Below are positions 18,765 through 30,704 of a stretch of 64,000 nucleotides of DNA, one piece after another. Under the pieces are notes generated by a model. It worked only from the letters and a program-made list of their open reading frames with translations. It had not been told where the DNA came from and searched no databases. The translations under genes were made by a program, and so were the position numbers. Location of the stretch: NCBI RefSeq assembly GCF_937425535.1, contig NZ_OW485601.1:1700501-1764500 (forward strand), in the 5' to 3' direction. Source of the DNA: Rhodovastum atsumiense (GTDB taxonomy: Bacteria > Pseudomonadota > Alphaproteobacteria > Acetobacterales > Acetobacteraceae). Numbering within the stretch: position 1 is the stretch's first letter; the number at the start of each line of letters is the position of its first letter.

Positions 18765-19685
18765 TCAGGCGATGCCGACCAACCCGCGGGCGTAATCCAT
18801 CGGGTCGAAGGGCCTGAGATCGGTTGCCTTCTCACCGACGCCCACGGCATGCACCGGCAGCCCGAACTCCTGCGCCAGCGCCACCACGATCCCGCCCCGC
18901 GCACTGCCGTCCAGCTTGGTCACGATCAGGCCGGTGACGTCCACCATCTCTTTGAAAACATTCACCTGCTGCAGCGCGTTCTGCCCGGTGGTGGCATCCA
19001 GCACCAGCAGCACCGAATGCGGCACCGCCTCGTCCTGCTTGCGCATGACGCGGATGATCTTGCGCAGCTCCTCCATCAGCGCCGACTTGTTGTGCAGCCG
19101 GCCGGCGGTATCGACCAGCAGCACGTCGGCGCCCTCGGTCCGGGCGCGGGTGAGCGCATCGAAGGCAAGGCCCGCGGCATCGGCATTGGGCGGCCCCTTG
19201 ATCACCGGCGCCCCGGTGCGCTCGCCCCAGACCTGCAACTGCTCGACCGCGGCGGCGCGGAAGGTGTCGCCGGCAACCAGGATCGCCCGCTTGCCCTGCT
19301 CGGCATAGCTCTGCGCCAGCTTGCCGATGGTGGTGGTCTTGCCGGTGCCGTTCACCCCGACCACCAGCACCACGTGCGGCTTCAGCTTCGGATCGGGCTC
19401 GAAAGGCTGCGCCACCGGGCGAAGGATCTCGGCGATCTCCTCGGCCAGCGCGGTGCGGACTTCCTCGTCCGTCACCTCGCGGCCGAAACGGCTGCGGCGG
19501 AAATTGGCGATTACGCGGGCGGCGACCTCGGTGCCGAAATCGGCCGCGACCAGCGCGTCCTCCAGCTCCTGCAGCGCTTCCTCGTCCAGCTTCTTCCGCG
19601 TCAGCACCGAGCCCAGGTTCTGGGTCAGCTTCTGGGTGCTGCGGGAGAGACCTTCCTTCAGCCGCGAGAAGAATCCGAGTGCCAT
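18765..19685 (-). CDS. ftsY: Signal recognition particle receptor FtsY
   Basis: 306 residues from ATG 19685, overlapping the mtaB stop by one base (TGATG). FtsY is the membrane GTPase that docks SRP-ribosome complexes at the Sec translocon. It has the N helical bundle (residues 1-90) and the NG GTPase: GVNGTGKTTT (G1), DTFRAAAVEQL, DTAGR (G3), TKLDG (G4) and GVGEKATDLRPF near the end. There is no acidic A domain, only a short N-terminus, as usual in alphaproteobacteria. Confidence 0.96.
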   Translation of the reverse strand: MALGFFSRLKEGLSRSTQKLTQNLGSVLTRKKLDEEALQELEDALVAADFGTEVAARVIANFRRSRFGREVTDEEVRTALAEEIAEILRPVAQPFEPDPKLKPHVVLVVGVNGTGKTTTIGKLAQSYAEQGKRAILVAGDTFRAAAVEQLQVWGERTGAPVIKGPPNADAAGLAFDALTRARTEGADVLLVDTAGRLHNKSALMEELRKIIRVMRKQDEAVPHSVLLVLDATTGQNALQQVNVFKEMVDVTGLIVTKLDGSARGGIVVALAQEFGLPVHAVGVGEKATDLRPFDPMDYARGLVGIA

Positions 19686-20908
19686 CAGGCCGGCTCCGCC
19701 AGAAGTCCGTCGTCGTTGGCCGCCACCACCCGGGCACGCAGGATCTCGCCAGGGGCGGCGTGCACCCGGATGGGCGCGAAGTGCTCCGTATGCCCGGCCT
19801 CGCCGGTTTCCGCCAGCACGCTTGCCTCGTGGCCGACCAGGGCGGCGAAGAAACGACGCGCGGCCTCCAGCCCGGCCTCGCGCAGCCGGGCGGCGCGCTC
19901 GCGGCGCACCGGCACCGGCACCGGCGGCATGCGCGCGGCCGGGGTGCCGGGGCGCTCGCTGTAGGGGAAGACGTGCAGGAAGGGGATCTCGGCTTCCCGC
20001 ACCAGCGCCAGGGTGTCCTCGAACAACGCGTCGGTTTCGGTGGGAAAGCCGGCGATCAGGTCGGCGCCGATGGCGATGCCGGGGCGCAGCGCGCGGGCGC
20101 GGGCGATCACCGCCAGGGCATCCGCCCGCAGATGACGGCGGCGCATGCGCTTGAGGATCAGGTCGGTGCCGGCCTGCAGCGACAGGTGCAGATGCGGCAT
20201 CAGCCGCGGCTCCTCGGCGAGCAGGCGCCACAGATCATCGTCGATCGCGGCCGGATCGATGGAGGACAGCCGCAGCCGTGGCAGTTCAGGCACCTGCGCG
20301 AGCAGCCGGCGGATCGCCTGCCCGAGCGTGGGCCGTCCCGGCAGGTCGCTGCCATAGCTGGCGATATCGACCCCGGTCAGCACCACCTCGCGGTAGCCGC
20401 CGGCCATCAACGTGCGCACCTGACCGACGATGGCGCCGAGCGGGACCGACCGGTTCGGGCCGCGCCCCTGCGGGATCACGCAGAAGGTGCAGCGATGATC
20501 ACAGCCCTGCTGCACCTGCACGAAGGCGCGGCTGCGCCCGGCGAACTCGGTGACCAGTTGCGGCGCGGTCTCGCGCGCGGCGGCGATGTCGGAGACGACG
20601 GAAACGGCATCGGGGGCCCAGGATTCGGGCCGGAGCTTGTCCTCGTTGCCGAGGACACGGCTGACGCCGGGCAGCGACGCCCATTTCGCCGGATCGATCT
20701 GCACGCCGCAGCCGGTGACGACGATGCGCGCCCCCGGGCGCTCGCGATGGGCACGGCGGATCGCCTGCCGCGCCTGGCGCTCGGCCTCGGCGGTGACCGC
20801 GCAGGTATTCACCACGATGGTGTCGTCGAGCCCGGCGGCGTGGCCGCGGATGACCTCGCTCTCGTAGGTGTTCAGGCGGCAGCCGAAGGTCAGGATGTCG
20901 ACGCTCAC
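19685..20908 (-). CDS. mtaB: tRNA t6A37 methylthiotransferase MtaB
   Basis: 407 residues from ATG 20908. A radical SAM enzyme that adds a methylthio group to t6A at tRNA position 37. The N-terminal UPF0004 domain carries the three auxiliary-cluster cysteines (FGCRLN, NTCAVT, TGCGVQ); the radical SAM motif is CDHRCTFC; a TRAM domain closes the chain. The FGCRLN signature marks MtaB rather than MiaB or RimO. Its start overlaps the dapF stop by 4 bp (ATGA), so dapF-mtaB-ftsY is one unit. Confidence 0.93.
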   Translation of the reverse strand: MSVDILTFGCRLNTYESEVIRGHAAGLDDTIVVNTCAVTAEAERQARQAIRRAHRERPGARIVVTGCGVQIDPAKWASLPGVSRVLGNEDKLRPESWAPDAVSVVSDIAAARETAPQLVTEFAGRSRAFVQVQQGCDHRCTFCVIPQGRGPNRSVPLGAIVGQVRTLMAGGYREVVLTGVDIASYGSDLPGRPTLGQAIRRLLAQVPELPRLRLSSIDPAAIDDDLWRLLAEEPRLMPHLHLSLQAGTDLILKRMRRRHLRADALAVIARARALRPGIAIGADLIAGFPTETDALFEDTLALVREAEIPFLHVFPYSERPGTPAARMPPVPVPVRRERAARLREAGLEAARRFFAALVGHEASVLAETGEAGHTEHFAPIRVHAAPGEILRARVVAANDDGLLAEPA

Positions 20909-21738
20909 GGCGGCAGCGCCTCCCAGGCGAGGCTGCCGCGGAAGGCGGTGGCCACCGGCCCGGTCATCAGCACATGGCCATCATCCCGCCATTCGATGCC
21001 GAGCTCGCCGCCATCCACCACCACCGTGGCGCGGCGCCCGGTCAGGCCACGGCGGGCGGCGTTCACCAGCGTGGCGCAGGCGCCGGAACCGCAAGCCAGG
21101 GTGAGGCCGGCGCCGCGCTCCCACACCCGCAGGCGAATGCGGTCAGGGGCGAGCACCTGGGCGAAGCCGATATTGGCGCGGTTGGGGAACAGGGGGGCGT
21201 GTTCCAGCACCGGCCCGATCGTGGTGATCGGCAGGGTGCCGAGGTCATCCACGAAGAACGTCGCATGTGGATTGCCCATGGAGCAGGCGGCCGGGTCGGA
21301 CACCGGACCCGTCGTGAGGTCGAGGTGCAGCGTGTCCGCCGCTTCGGCGAGCGGCACTTCCTGCCAGCCGAGCCGCGCGGGGCCCATGTCCACGCGGACG
21401 CGCCCGTCGGGCAGGAGTTCGGCCGGCAGGGTGCCGCTGATGGTCTGGATGGCCAGCACGGTCCGGCCGGTCTCGGCCGCGAGCAGGGAGGCGACGCAGC
21501 GCGTGGCGTTGCCGCAGGCCCCGGCCTCGCTGCCGTCGGGATTGCGGATGCGCATGAAGGCCGCGGCCCTGCTTCCCGCGGGGGCGGGCTCGATGCCGAT
21601 CACCTGGTCGCACCCCACGCCGGTGCGCCGGTTGGCGATGGCAGCGGCGCGGGCGGGCGTGAGCGCGAGGCCGGCACGCAGGTCGAGCACGACGAAATCG
21701 TTCCCGCAGCCATGCATCTTGAGGAAGGGCACATCCAT
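20905..21738 (-). CDS. dapF: Diaminopimelate epimerase
   Basis: 277 residues from ATG 21738 ([15 protein letters not shown]); an in-frame start eight codons upstream is less likely. It converts LL- to meso-diaminopimelate for lysine and peptidoglycan. The two catalytic cysteines are in GACGNATRC and ACGSGACAT. It is the first gene of the overlapping dapF-mtaB-ftsY unit. Confidence 0.96.
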   Translation of the reverse strand: MDVPFLKMHGCGNDFVVLDLRAGLALTPARAAAIANRRTGVGCDQVIGIEPAPAGSRAAAFMRIRNPDGSEAGACGNATRCVASLLAAETGRTVLAIQTISGTLPAELLPDGRVRVDMGPARLGWQEVPLAEAADTLHLDLTTGPVSDPAACSMGNPHATFFVDDLGTLPITTIGPVLEHAPLFPNRANIGFAQVLAPDRIRLRVWERGAGLTLACGSGACATLVNAARRGLTGRRATVVVDGGELGIEWRDDGHVLMTGPVATAFRGSLAWEALPP

Positions 21739-22014
21739 GGCGTGCTTTATATGGGGCGGCACGACGGGAACAAAGGCCGTGCCGGGCGGGGGCAGGTCTG
21801 CAGCCGGCTTGCGGCCAAGGGCATTACGGTGCCGTGACTATCTGCGCCTTGCATTTCCTTCCGCATGTACTCATACCCTCCCTGACGGCACTTTCCGCGT
21901 TTGGGCTCGCGTCTCCCGGTCACGCGTCAACGTGCCTGTTCGCGCTCCCCCCACTGCCGGAAAGTAATCCGGGTCGCATTCCGTGACTCGCCGTTGATCA
22001 GGGGACGCCGCGAT

Positions 22015-22221
22015 ATGACCGTCGGCACCGTCAAGTGGTTCAACGCCCAGAAGGGGTTCGGCTTCATCCAGCCCGAGGACGGCTCGAAGGATGTCTTCGT
22101 GCACATCTCCGCCGTCGAACGTTCCGGTCTAGGCCGGCTGAATGAAGGGCAGAAGCTGTCCTTCGACCTGGAGCGTGGCCAGCAGGGCAAGGTGTCGGCC
22201 GTCAATCTCCGGTCCGCCTGA
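22015..22221 (+). CDS. Cold-shock domain protein
   Basis: 68 residues from ATG 22015 ([20 protein letters not shown]). A single OB-fold with RNP1 (KGFGFI) and RNP2 (VFVHIS) binds single-stranded RNA or DNA and acts as an RNA chaperone. The upstream gap to dapF is 276 bp, long enough for the structured leader often seen on csp mRNAs. A hairpin follows at 22242. Confidence 0.95.
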   Translation: MTVGTVKWFNAQKGFGFIQPEDGSKDVFVHISAVERSGLGRLNEGQKLSFDLERGQQGKVSAVNLRSA

Positions 22222-22241
22222 CACCTGTCCGCCCGATTGAC

Positions 22242-22274
22242 GAAGCTCCGCCCCCTTCGCGGGACCGGAGCTTC
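22242..22274 (+). terminator. Hairpin after the cold-shock gene
   Basis: GAAGCTCCG (22242-22250) pairs with CGGAGCTTC (22266-22274) across a 15-nt loop, starting 20 bp after the csp stop. No T-tract. Confidence 0.6.
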
Positions 22275-22375
22275 CCCATCGGGCCGGTGCCGTCAGGGCA
22301 TCCCCGGCGGAAGCAAGCTACCCCGTCGGGCATTCTGGTCGGCCGCAGTCAAAACAGACCAGCCAGGGAGCCGAT

Positions 22376-22552
22376 ATGGCGTTCAAGCCGAACTACAACC
22401 AGCAACGCGCCGAGCGCAACCGACTCAAGCAGGCGAAGAAGGACGAGAAACTGCGGGAGCAGGAAGAGGCGCGCGCGCGTCGGAAAGCCATGCAGGCCAC
22501 CTCGGACCCGTCCTCGCCGCCTTCCCCATCGGACACTGAACCGGCCTCCTGA
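22376..22552 (+). CDS. Small basic coiled-coil protein of unknown function
   Basis: 58 residues from ATG 22376, starting MAFKPNYNQQRAERNRLKQA. The first 40 residues are a highly charged predicted helix with many Lys, Arg, Glu and Gln, followed by a Ser/Pro tail. Proteins with the same start occur widely in alphaproteobacteria without a known role; the charge suggests nucleic-acid or ribosome contact, which is speculation. It sits between the csp gene and another small gene. Confidence 0.65.
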   Translation: MAFKPNYNQQRAERNRLKQAKKDEKLREQEEARARRKAMQATSDPSSPPSPSDTEPAS

Positions 22553-22578
22553 TCAGGGGGCCATCGCGAGGATGAGAC

Positions 22579-22800
22579 ATGGCGCTCAAGCGGCGCTCCG
22601 AAACCAGCTTCGTGCTGTTCGACGTATTGTACGTGGACGGCTCGCGCAGCTCGAACCGCAAGGTGCCAATGACGGCGCTTGGTGGACTGGACGGCGATGA
22701 ACCGGCCAAGGCCATCATCGAGGCACAGGACATCGAGATCGGCCGGGCATCCGGCAAGCCCCGCCCCGAGATCAGCTCGGTGACCCGCGCGGGCCGATGA
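22579..22800 (+). CDS. Small conserved-looking protein of unknown function
   Basis: 73 residues from ATG 22579, preceded by GAGGATGAG. The sequence (ETSFVLFDVLYVDGSRSSNRKVP, then DGDEPAKAIIEAQD) reads as a compact alpha/beta chain with no low complexity. No family recognised. It is 26 bp after the 58-residue gene and is closed by a strong hairpin, so the two may form a unit with the cold-shock gene. Confidence 0.65.
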   Translation: MALKRRSETSFVLFDVLYVDGSRSSNRKVPMTALGGLDGDEPAKAIIEAQDIEIGRASGKPRPEISSVTRAGR

Positions 22801-22810
22801 CACCGCAACG

Positions 22811-22852
22811 GGAAGGGGCGACAGCGGGGATTGCCCCGCTGCCGCCCCTTCC
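22811..22852 (+). terminator. Strong terminator hairpin
   Basis: GGAAGGGGCGACAGCGGGG (22811-22829) pairs with 22834-22852 over 19 positions with one A/C mismatch and an ATTG loop, ten bases after the preceding stop. Confidence 0.75.
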
Positions 22853-22864
22853 CTTGCTTGCGCG

Positions 22865-22894
22865 TTGACTCCGCCCCCCTCCGCGCTGTAAACG
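22865..22894 (+). promoter_or_regulatory. Probable housekeeping promoter of rplU-rpmA
   Basis: TTGACT (22865-22870), a 17-18 bp GC-rich spacer, then GTAAACG (22888-22894). This fits the -35 and the relaxed -10 of alphaproteobacterial sigma-70 promoters. It would leave a leader of about 115 nt before rplU. Confidence 0.55.
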
Positions 22895-23014
22895 CGCCTC
22901 TCTCCGGCGGCCGGTTCCTCCTGGCCGCCGCAATCGTGTCACAAGAATGCTCATGGGTCGGTCGACCCCCGGCGCAACCGCCAGGGCGATGATCGACGAC
23001 AGGATGCCAGATCG

Positions 23015-23329
23015 ATGTTCGCAGTCATCCGCACCGGCGGAAAGCAGTACCGCGTCACCCCGAACGCCGTGCTGAAGGTCGAGAAGCTGGAAGCCGAACC
23101 CGGCGCCACCGTCACCTTCACCGACGTCCTCGCCGTCGGCGGCGAGTCCGGGCTCACCGTGGGCACCCCCACCGTCGCCGGCGCCACCGTGACCGCGACC
23201 GTGATCGCCCAGGACCGGCTGGACACGGTCATCATCTTCAAGAAGCGCCGCCGGCAGAACAGCCGTCGCAAGAACGGCCACCGCCAGCACGTGACCGTGC
23301 TGCGCGTCGCCGAGATCACCGCGGCCTAA
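23015..23329 (+). CDS. rplU: 50S ribosomal protein L21
   Basis: 104 residues from ATG 23015 ([14 protein letters not shown]). The L21 signature near the end, [19 protein letters not shown], is present. It binds 23S rRNA and is followed after 12 bp by rpmA, the universal bacterial pairing. Confidence 0.97.
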   Translation: MFAVIRTGGKQYRVTPNAVLKVEKLEAEPGATVTFTDVLAVGGESGLTVGTPTVAGATVTATVIAQDRLDTVIIFKKRRRQNSRRKNGHRQHVTVLRVAEITAA

Positions 23330-23341
23330 GGAGAGACTCAG

Positions 23342-25930
<2,589 letters not shown>

Positions 25931-25952
25931 CGGGATAGCATCAGAGCAGACG

Positions 25953-26849
25953 TTACTTGAGCGGCACCACCTGATCGACCCGGGAGACATCGAATTTCGG
26001 CCGCCCGGCGGCATCCTCGGCGATCAGGTCGGCGAAGGCGTGATCGAACAGGATGTCGGCGGCGTGGAACAGGTGCATGGCCCGCACCGGCGCGAAAGTG
26101 GTGCCCTCGCTGCCGGTCACCACGACCATCACCTGTGCCTGTGCCCGCGCCAGGTCCGCGGCATCCAGCCCGGCCAGCGGGCTGCGCGCGTCGATCACAT
26201 GCACCAGCGTCCAGCTCATCATCTCCACCAGTGAATGCTCGCGCAGCAGCGGCAGGTCGCGGATCCGCCAGACACTGCGGCCGGTGGCGTCACGGTCACG
26301 GATGATCAGCACCATCCGCGCCTCCACCTGGTAGATCGGATTGAAGCGCCGGTTGAGCACCCGGGCACCGAGCGTGGTCACGCCATCGACCGGCCCGACC
26401 ACCATGTTGCGAGCGAAGGACAGGCGCGAGCGTGGGCGGGAGAACCGCACGAACATCAGCCCCGCAATCACCGCGATCGAGAGCACGCCGCAGAAGATCT
26501 CGATGGCCGAAACGATGTGCCCATAGGTCGTCCGCGGCGCCATCGCGCCATAGCCGACGGTGGCGAAGGTCTGCACGCTGAAGAAGAAGGCGTCGCTGAG
26601 CGAACCGTCGCGCATGTTGGCGACGCTGCCGGGCTGCACGACATACAGCGCCGCGAACAGCAGGTTGACCAGCAGGTAGTACGCCATGGTCAGGGCCAGG
26701 AACCAGCGCCAGGGCAACGCCAGCGCGAGGTAATAGGGATCCCCCCAGTCGTAGCGCCCCACCCCCGGCCCGATGCCGATCTCCGGATGCATCGGCCCGG
26801 CCCGCCGCGGCACCGGCCGGCGCCAGAGGCGTCGCATCAGCCTGTGCAT
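25953..26849 (-). CDS. Inward-rectifier potassium channel (KirBac type)
   Basis: 298 residues from ATG 26849; the open frame runs 22 codons further into mosaic element copy 3, which would add a spurious N-terminus. TM1 is about residues 49-71, the pore helix is followed by the selectivity filter TVGYG (97-101), and TM2 is about 110-134. The C-terminal half is the cytoplasmic immunoglobulin-like Kir domain (RFSRPRSRLSF, then EARMVLIIRDRD). The family forms tetrameric K+ channels in the inner membrane gated by lipids or ligands. Confidence 0.93.
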   Translation of the reverse strand: MHRLMRRLWRRPVPRRAGPMHPEIGIGPGVGRYDWGDPYYLALALPWRWFLALTMAYYLLVNLLFAALYVVQPGSVANMRDGSLSDAFFFSVQTFATVGYGAMAPRTTYGHIVSAIEIFCGVLSIAVIAGLMFVRFSRPRSRLSFARNMVVGPVDGVTTLGARVLNRRFNPIYQVEARMVLIIRDRDATGRSVWRIRDLPLLREHSLVEMMSWTLVHVIDARSPLAGLDAADLARAQAQVMVVVTGSEGTTFAPVRAMHLFHAADILFDHAFADLIAEDAAGRPKFDVSRVDQVVPLK

Positions 26850-26861
26850 GGCCCCCTCCGT

Positions 26862-27011
26862 CGGGGCGTTGCCCCGAACCCCACCAGGAGGCTTTGCCTC
26901 CTGGACCTCCACCAAGGGCTTCGCCCTTGGAACCCGATTTTTCTGAGCCGCGCAGCGCGAATGGGGTCAAGGGGCCTTGTGGCCCCTTGCGGGTCCAGGG
27001 CGGAGCCCTGG
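26862..27011 (+). repeat. Mosaic multi-hairpin element, copy 3 (five hairpins, 150 bp)
   Basis: Hairpins at 26862-26876 (CGGGGC-GTT-GCCCCG), 26884-26904 (CCAGGAGGC-TTT-GCCTCCTGG), 26912-26930 (CCAAGGGC-TTC-GCCCTTGG), 26968-26989 (CAAGGGGCC-TTGT-GGCCCCTTG) and 26995-27011 (CCAGGGC-GGA-GCCCTGG). The spacer carries GCCGCGCAGCG (26947-26957) as in copy 1. Unlike the other copies it lies between two genes of the same orientation, the BTAD regulator and the Kir channel. Confidence 0.85.
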
Positions 27012-27015
27012 CCTT

Positions 27016-29127
27016 TTACCCTTCGGCAACCCCCGCGAGCCGCAACCCGGCGACATAGTGCTCGCAATCCTCGATGCGGTCGAACGGGCTGCTCGCCACG
27101 AACCGGGCGATGGTGAATTCCGGCTCGATCGCGAGCAGGCGCTCGCGCACCAGGGCGGCTTCCTCGACGCGGCCGAGATGGCCCAGCGCCGCCAGGTAGG
27201 GTTTGCAGGGCGCCGAGAAGGCCGGGTTCATTTCGCTGACCTCGCGGCCGCGGGTCACCGCTTCCTCGTGGTCATGCCGCAGCAGCGCGATCAGGATGAA
27301 GATGGTGTCGTAGAAGAACGCATGCGGGTCGTAGGGGGAGAGCTTCTTGTAGCGCTCCATCCGCGTCGTCGCGGTATCGAGGTCGCCGAGAAAGGCGAAG
27401 GCGGCGGCCGACAGCGCCCAGGCCATCACCAGGTTCGGGTTCACCGTCAGCGCCCGTTCGTGCAGCGACAGCGCCTCGCGCAGGCGCTTGTGCAGGAAGG
27501 CCCTGACATGTCCGGCGATGGCCAGGGCCCGCGCGTCCTGGGGATCGAGGGTGATGGCGCGGTTGGCCAGCCGTCCGGCCTCGGCCATCACCGCGGCCGG
27601 ATCGTTGGTCCAACCCTGGCCGTACAGGAAGATATGCCAGAACGCGAACCATGCCGATGCCGCGGCATAGTCGGGCTCAAGCGTGATCGCCTGGCGCAGC
27701 AATTCCCCCGCCTGCATGAACTGCACCCGGTCCATCCGCGAGAGCAGCGGAATGGCCCGCAGCACCAGGTCATAGGCGGTGCTGTCGGCGGGCGGACGGG
27801 CGGTGACGCGCTGCGCCTCGATCAGCAGGATCTCGGGATCGATCTGGGCGACCACCTCGGCGGCGACTTCGTCCTGCAGGGTCAGCAGGTCCGTGATCTC
27901 GCGATCGAAACGACGCGACCAGACCACTTGGTTGCCCGCCCGCAGGTCCAGCAGCCGCAACGCCACCCGCAGCCGGTCGGGTACGCGCTGGATGGTGCCA
28001 TCGAGCAGGAAATCGATGTTGAAGGTCCGGCGGATCGCCGCCTCGTCGCGCGTCTGGGTGGCGAAGCGCGCAAGCGAGGAAGAAGACACCAGGAACATCC
28101 AGCGGAACCGGGCGAGCGCCGCGGTGATCTCGTCGGCAAGGCCGGCGGAGAGATGCGCTTCGGCCTCGGTGGTGCCGATCGGCTGCAACGGCAGCACGCC
28201 AATGCGAGCCCCGCCGCGTGGCGCCTGCGGGCGCGCCTCCGCATGGGGCTCGGCGCGGGCCTCGTGCCGCACATCCATGCGCACCGGCCCGCGGGCGACG
28301 GAGCGGGACTCCAGATCCCGCGGGACGGACCCCGGCTGGGTCACGGGGGCGGAGCGCGGAACCGGGGCCACTGCCCGTATTTCGGCGGCGACGCGCTGGG
28401 TTTCCTCGGAGGGATGCGCATCCAGCAGGTCGGACAGCACCGTGCGGCAACGCTCGTACGCCTGGATCGCCATGCCGCGCTCACCGCGGGCGGCATAGGC
28501 ACGCATCAGCGCCCGCCAGGCCCCTTCATGAGAGCGGTCGATCGCCAGCAATTGCTGCGCGGCGGCGATGGTGGGTTCAGGCTCGCTCTTTTCGCGCAGG
28601 AGTTGTTCGGCCAGGACCCGGGCGCGGTCGATCAGCCGTTCCCGCTCGCTGGCGAGCCAGGCATCGAAGGTCGGGTCGAGCCCGTCGAGGTCCTCGAGCA
28701 GGTCGCCATCGAGCAGCCCGAGCGCGGCCGGCCGCTCGGGGCTGGCCCGCAGCACCTCGTCCACGTCGATCCAGACCGTGCCTGGCCGCAGCATCAGGTG
28801 GTCGCGATTGACCGTCAGGATCGGCGCCCCCACCGGCGCGAGCGCCTCGGTCAGGCGGTGGATTTCCTGGCGCAGCGAGGCGCGGGCCTGTTCCTCGGGC
28901 CGGCGGCTCCAGAGCATTTCCGCCAGCCGCCCCCGCAGCACCGGCCGCGGCGCCGACAGCGCCACGATGGCCAGCAGGGCCCGCGTCTTGCGGCCAGAGG
29001 GCAGGACGTTCTCGCTGGTCAGCGTCCAGGCTTCCATCTGGCCGATCAGCCGGAGCCTTACGAGAACGGGATCACCATGCGAGGGTGATGCCGGCATCAT
29101 GCCACGTTGAACCGCGCTTACGATCAT
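27016..29127 (-). CDS. BTAD/SARP-type transcriptional regulator with TolB-like and TPR regions
   Basis: 703 residues from ATG 29127; the frame is open further upstream and ATGs at 29100 and 29097 are alternatives. An OmpR-type winged helix (about 22-100, VRLRLIGQMEAW, LPSGRKTRALLAIVAL, LAEMLWSRRPEEQARASLRQEI) is followed by a bacterial transcriptional activator (BTAD) helical domain (about 110-250). A segment RIGVLPLQPIGTTEAEAHLSAGLADEI resembles the TolB-like N-terminal domain found in CadC and adenylate cyclase type regulators. The last 270 residues read as TPR-type repeats. Target genes are unknown; gshA next to it is a candidate only by position. Confidence 0.85.
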   Translation of the reverse strand: MIVSAVQRGMMPASPSHGDPVLVRLRLIGQMEAWTLTSENVLPSGRKTRALLAIVALSAPRPVLRGRLAEMLWSRRPEEQARASLRQEIHRLTEALAPVGAPILTVNRDHLMLRPGTVWIDVDEVLRASPERPAALGLLDGDLLEDLDGLDPTFDAWLASERERLIDRARVLAEQLLREKSEPEPTIAAAQQLLAIDRSHEGAWRALMRAYAARGERGMAIQAYERCRTVLSDLLDAHPSEETQRVAAEIRAVAPVPRSAPVTQPGSVPRDLESRSVARGPVRMDVRHEARAEPHAEARPQAPRGGARIGVLPLQPIGTTEAEAHLSAGLADEITAALARFRWMFLVSSSSLARFATQTRDEAAIRRTFNIDFLLDGTIQRVPDRLRVALRLLDLRAGNQVVWSRRFDREITDLLTLQDEVAAEVVAQIDPEILLIEAQRVTARPPADSTAYDLVLRAIPLLSRMDRVQFMQAGELLRQAITLEPDYAAASAWFAFWHIFLYGQGWTNDPAAVMAEAGRLANRAITLDPQDARALAIAGHVRAFLHKRLREALSLHERALTVNPNLVMAWALSAAAFAFLGDLDTATTRMERYKKLSPYDPHAFFYDTIFILIALLRHDHEEAVTRGREVSEMNPAFSAPCKPYLAALGHLGRVEEAALVRERLLAIEPEFTIARFVASSPFDRIEDCEHYVAGLRLAGVAEG

Positions 29128-29293
29128 ATGCCCATTACAAGCTTGTTCAACTGCGGCCGGCAAGGGCCTCTGCAATCATAGCGTGCAAGATGTATCGAGC
29201 AAGCCGTGTTTCGCACAACTGCCGGGCATCCTAGGGGCCTGGGGCATATGTGGTGGTCACAATGGCGCTCATGTTGCCCCCTGCGGGATGGTC

Positions 29294-30658
29294 TCAGATG
29301 GCGGCCTCCTGGAAAATGCGTGTGACATCGCCCTGCCAGGCGCCGTGAAAGCGGTCGAGCCAGGCCTCGGCCTGGGTGGGGCCGCCGGACACGATCGCTT
29401 CCAGCGGTTGCAGGTAGACGGATTCGTCCTGGCCGGCCGCATCGTACCGTGCCCTGGCGCGCAGCCCGTCCCGGGCGATCGCCACGACCTCGCGGGCGAG
29501 ATCGCGCAGCGTGCCGCGCTGCCACGGCGTCTGCAGCGCGGATTTTACAACCAAAGGTCGCAAAGCGGCGAACTCGGTCCAATGATGCTGGTGCACCAGC
29601 GCCTCGGCCGCGGCGAGCGCCGCATCGTCGTACAGCAGACCGACCCAGAGGGCCGACTGCGCCACCATCATCCCGACGCTGCCGGCATCCGCCCCGCGCA
29701 TCTCCAGGAAGCGCTTGAGGCGGACATCGGTGAACACGGTGGTCAGGTGGTCGGCGAAGTCGCCGATCGTGGCCGGGCCCGCGCCGGTATCGGCGAGCCG
29801 GCCTTCCATGAAGTCGCGGAAGGAGCGGCCGGCGAGGTCGATATAGCGTCCGTCGCGATGGACGAAATACATCGGCACGGAATCGACGACCCACTCGACA
29901 TAGCGCTCGAAGCCGAAACCGTCCTCGAAGAACACCGGCTGGATGCCGGTGCGGTGCGGATCGGTATCGGTCCAGATCTGACCACGATAGGACAGGAAGC
30001 CGTTCGGCCTGCCCTCGGTAAAGGGCGAGTTGGCAAACAGCGCGGTCGCCAGCGGCTGCAGCGCCAGCGAAACCCGCAGCTTGCGCACCATGTCGGCTTC
30101 GCTCGCGAAGTCGAGGTTCACCTGCACGGTGCAGGTGCGCGTCATCATGTCGAGGCCGAGCCCGCCGACCTGGGGCATGTAGCGCCGCATGATGGCGTAG
30201 CGGCCCTTCGGCATCCACGGCATCTGCGCGCGCGTGAGGGTGGGATGGAAGCCGAGCGGGGCGAAGCCGAGCCCGAGCGGGCCGGCGACGCGGCGGACCA
30301 GGGCGTTGTGCGCCTCGATCTCGGCATGGGTCTCGTGCAGGGTGGCGAGCGGCGCACCGGACAGCTCCAGTTGCCCCGCGGGTTCCAGCGAAACCGATGA
30401 GCTGCCTTGCTTCAGGCCGATCGGATGGCCGGCATCGACGATCGGCTCCCAGTCATCGGCCGCCGCCATGCCTTCCAGCAGCGCGCGGATGCCCTGCGGC
30501 TCGTAGGGCGGGGCGGAGAAATCCGGGCGGAAGCCGAATTTCTCGTGTTCGGTGCCGATCGTGAACCCGCTCGGCGGCCGGCACCCCTGGGCAAGGAAGT
30601 CGGCCAGCTCGCGCAGGGAGGTGATCGGCGTCGCGTCGGCATCTCCGGGGTTGGACAT
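29294..30658 (-). CDS. gshA: Glutamate-cysteine ligase (plant/alphaproteobacterial type)
   Basis: 454 residues from ATG 30658. First enzyme of glutathione synthesis. The GCS2 fold is shown by TIGTEHEKFGF, LKQGSSSVSLEPAGQLELSG, MTRTCTVQVNLDF and MYFVHRDGRYID. Length and motifs match the class shared by plants and alphaproteobacteria rather than the enterobacterial GshA. Confidence 0.95.
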   Translation of the reverse strand: MSNPGDADATPITSLRELADFLAQGCRPPSGFTIGTEHEKFGFRPDFSAPPYEPQGIRALLEGMAAADDWEPIVDAGHPIGLKQGSSSVSLEPAGQLELSGAPLATLHETHAEIEAHNALVRRVAGPLGLGFAPLGFHPTLTRAQMPWMPKGRYAIMRRYMPQVGGLGLDMMTRTCTVQVNLDFASEADMVRKLRVSLALQPLATALFANSPFTEGRPNGFLSYRGQIWTDTDPHRTGIQPVFFEDGFGFERYVEWVVDSVPMYFVHRDGRYIDLAGRSFRDFMEGRLADTGAGPATIGDFADHLTTVFTDVRLKRFLEMRGADAGSVGMMVAQSALWVGLLYDDAALAAAEALVHQHHWTEFAALRPLVVKSALQTPWQRGTLRDLAREVVAIARDGLRARARYDAAGQDESVYLQPLEAIVSGGPTQAEAWLDRFHGAWQGDVTRIFQEAAI

Positions 30659-30704
30659 TCAGCCTTTTCCATTGCTGGCGGGCACGGCGGCGCGCAGGGA
30701 AGGG

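Noticed and set aside
22801-23014. tRNA or other known RNA gene upstream of rplU
   Set aside because: The stems are a terminator of the preceding gene; no cloverleaf or TTC-loop could be drawn here or in other gaps.
26850-26915. 22-codon N-terminal extension of the Kir channel
   Set aside because: These codons come from the multi-hairpin repeat, not from the channel family, and MHRLMRRLW is a natural start.
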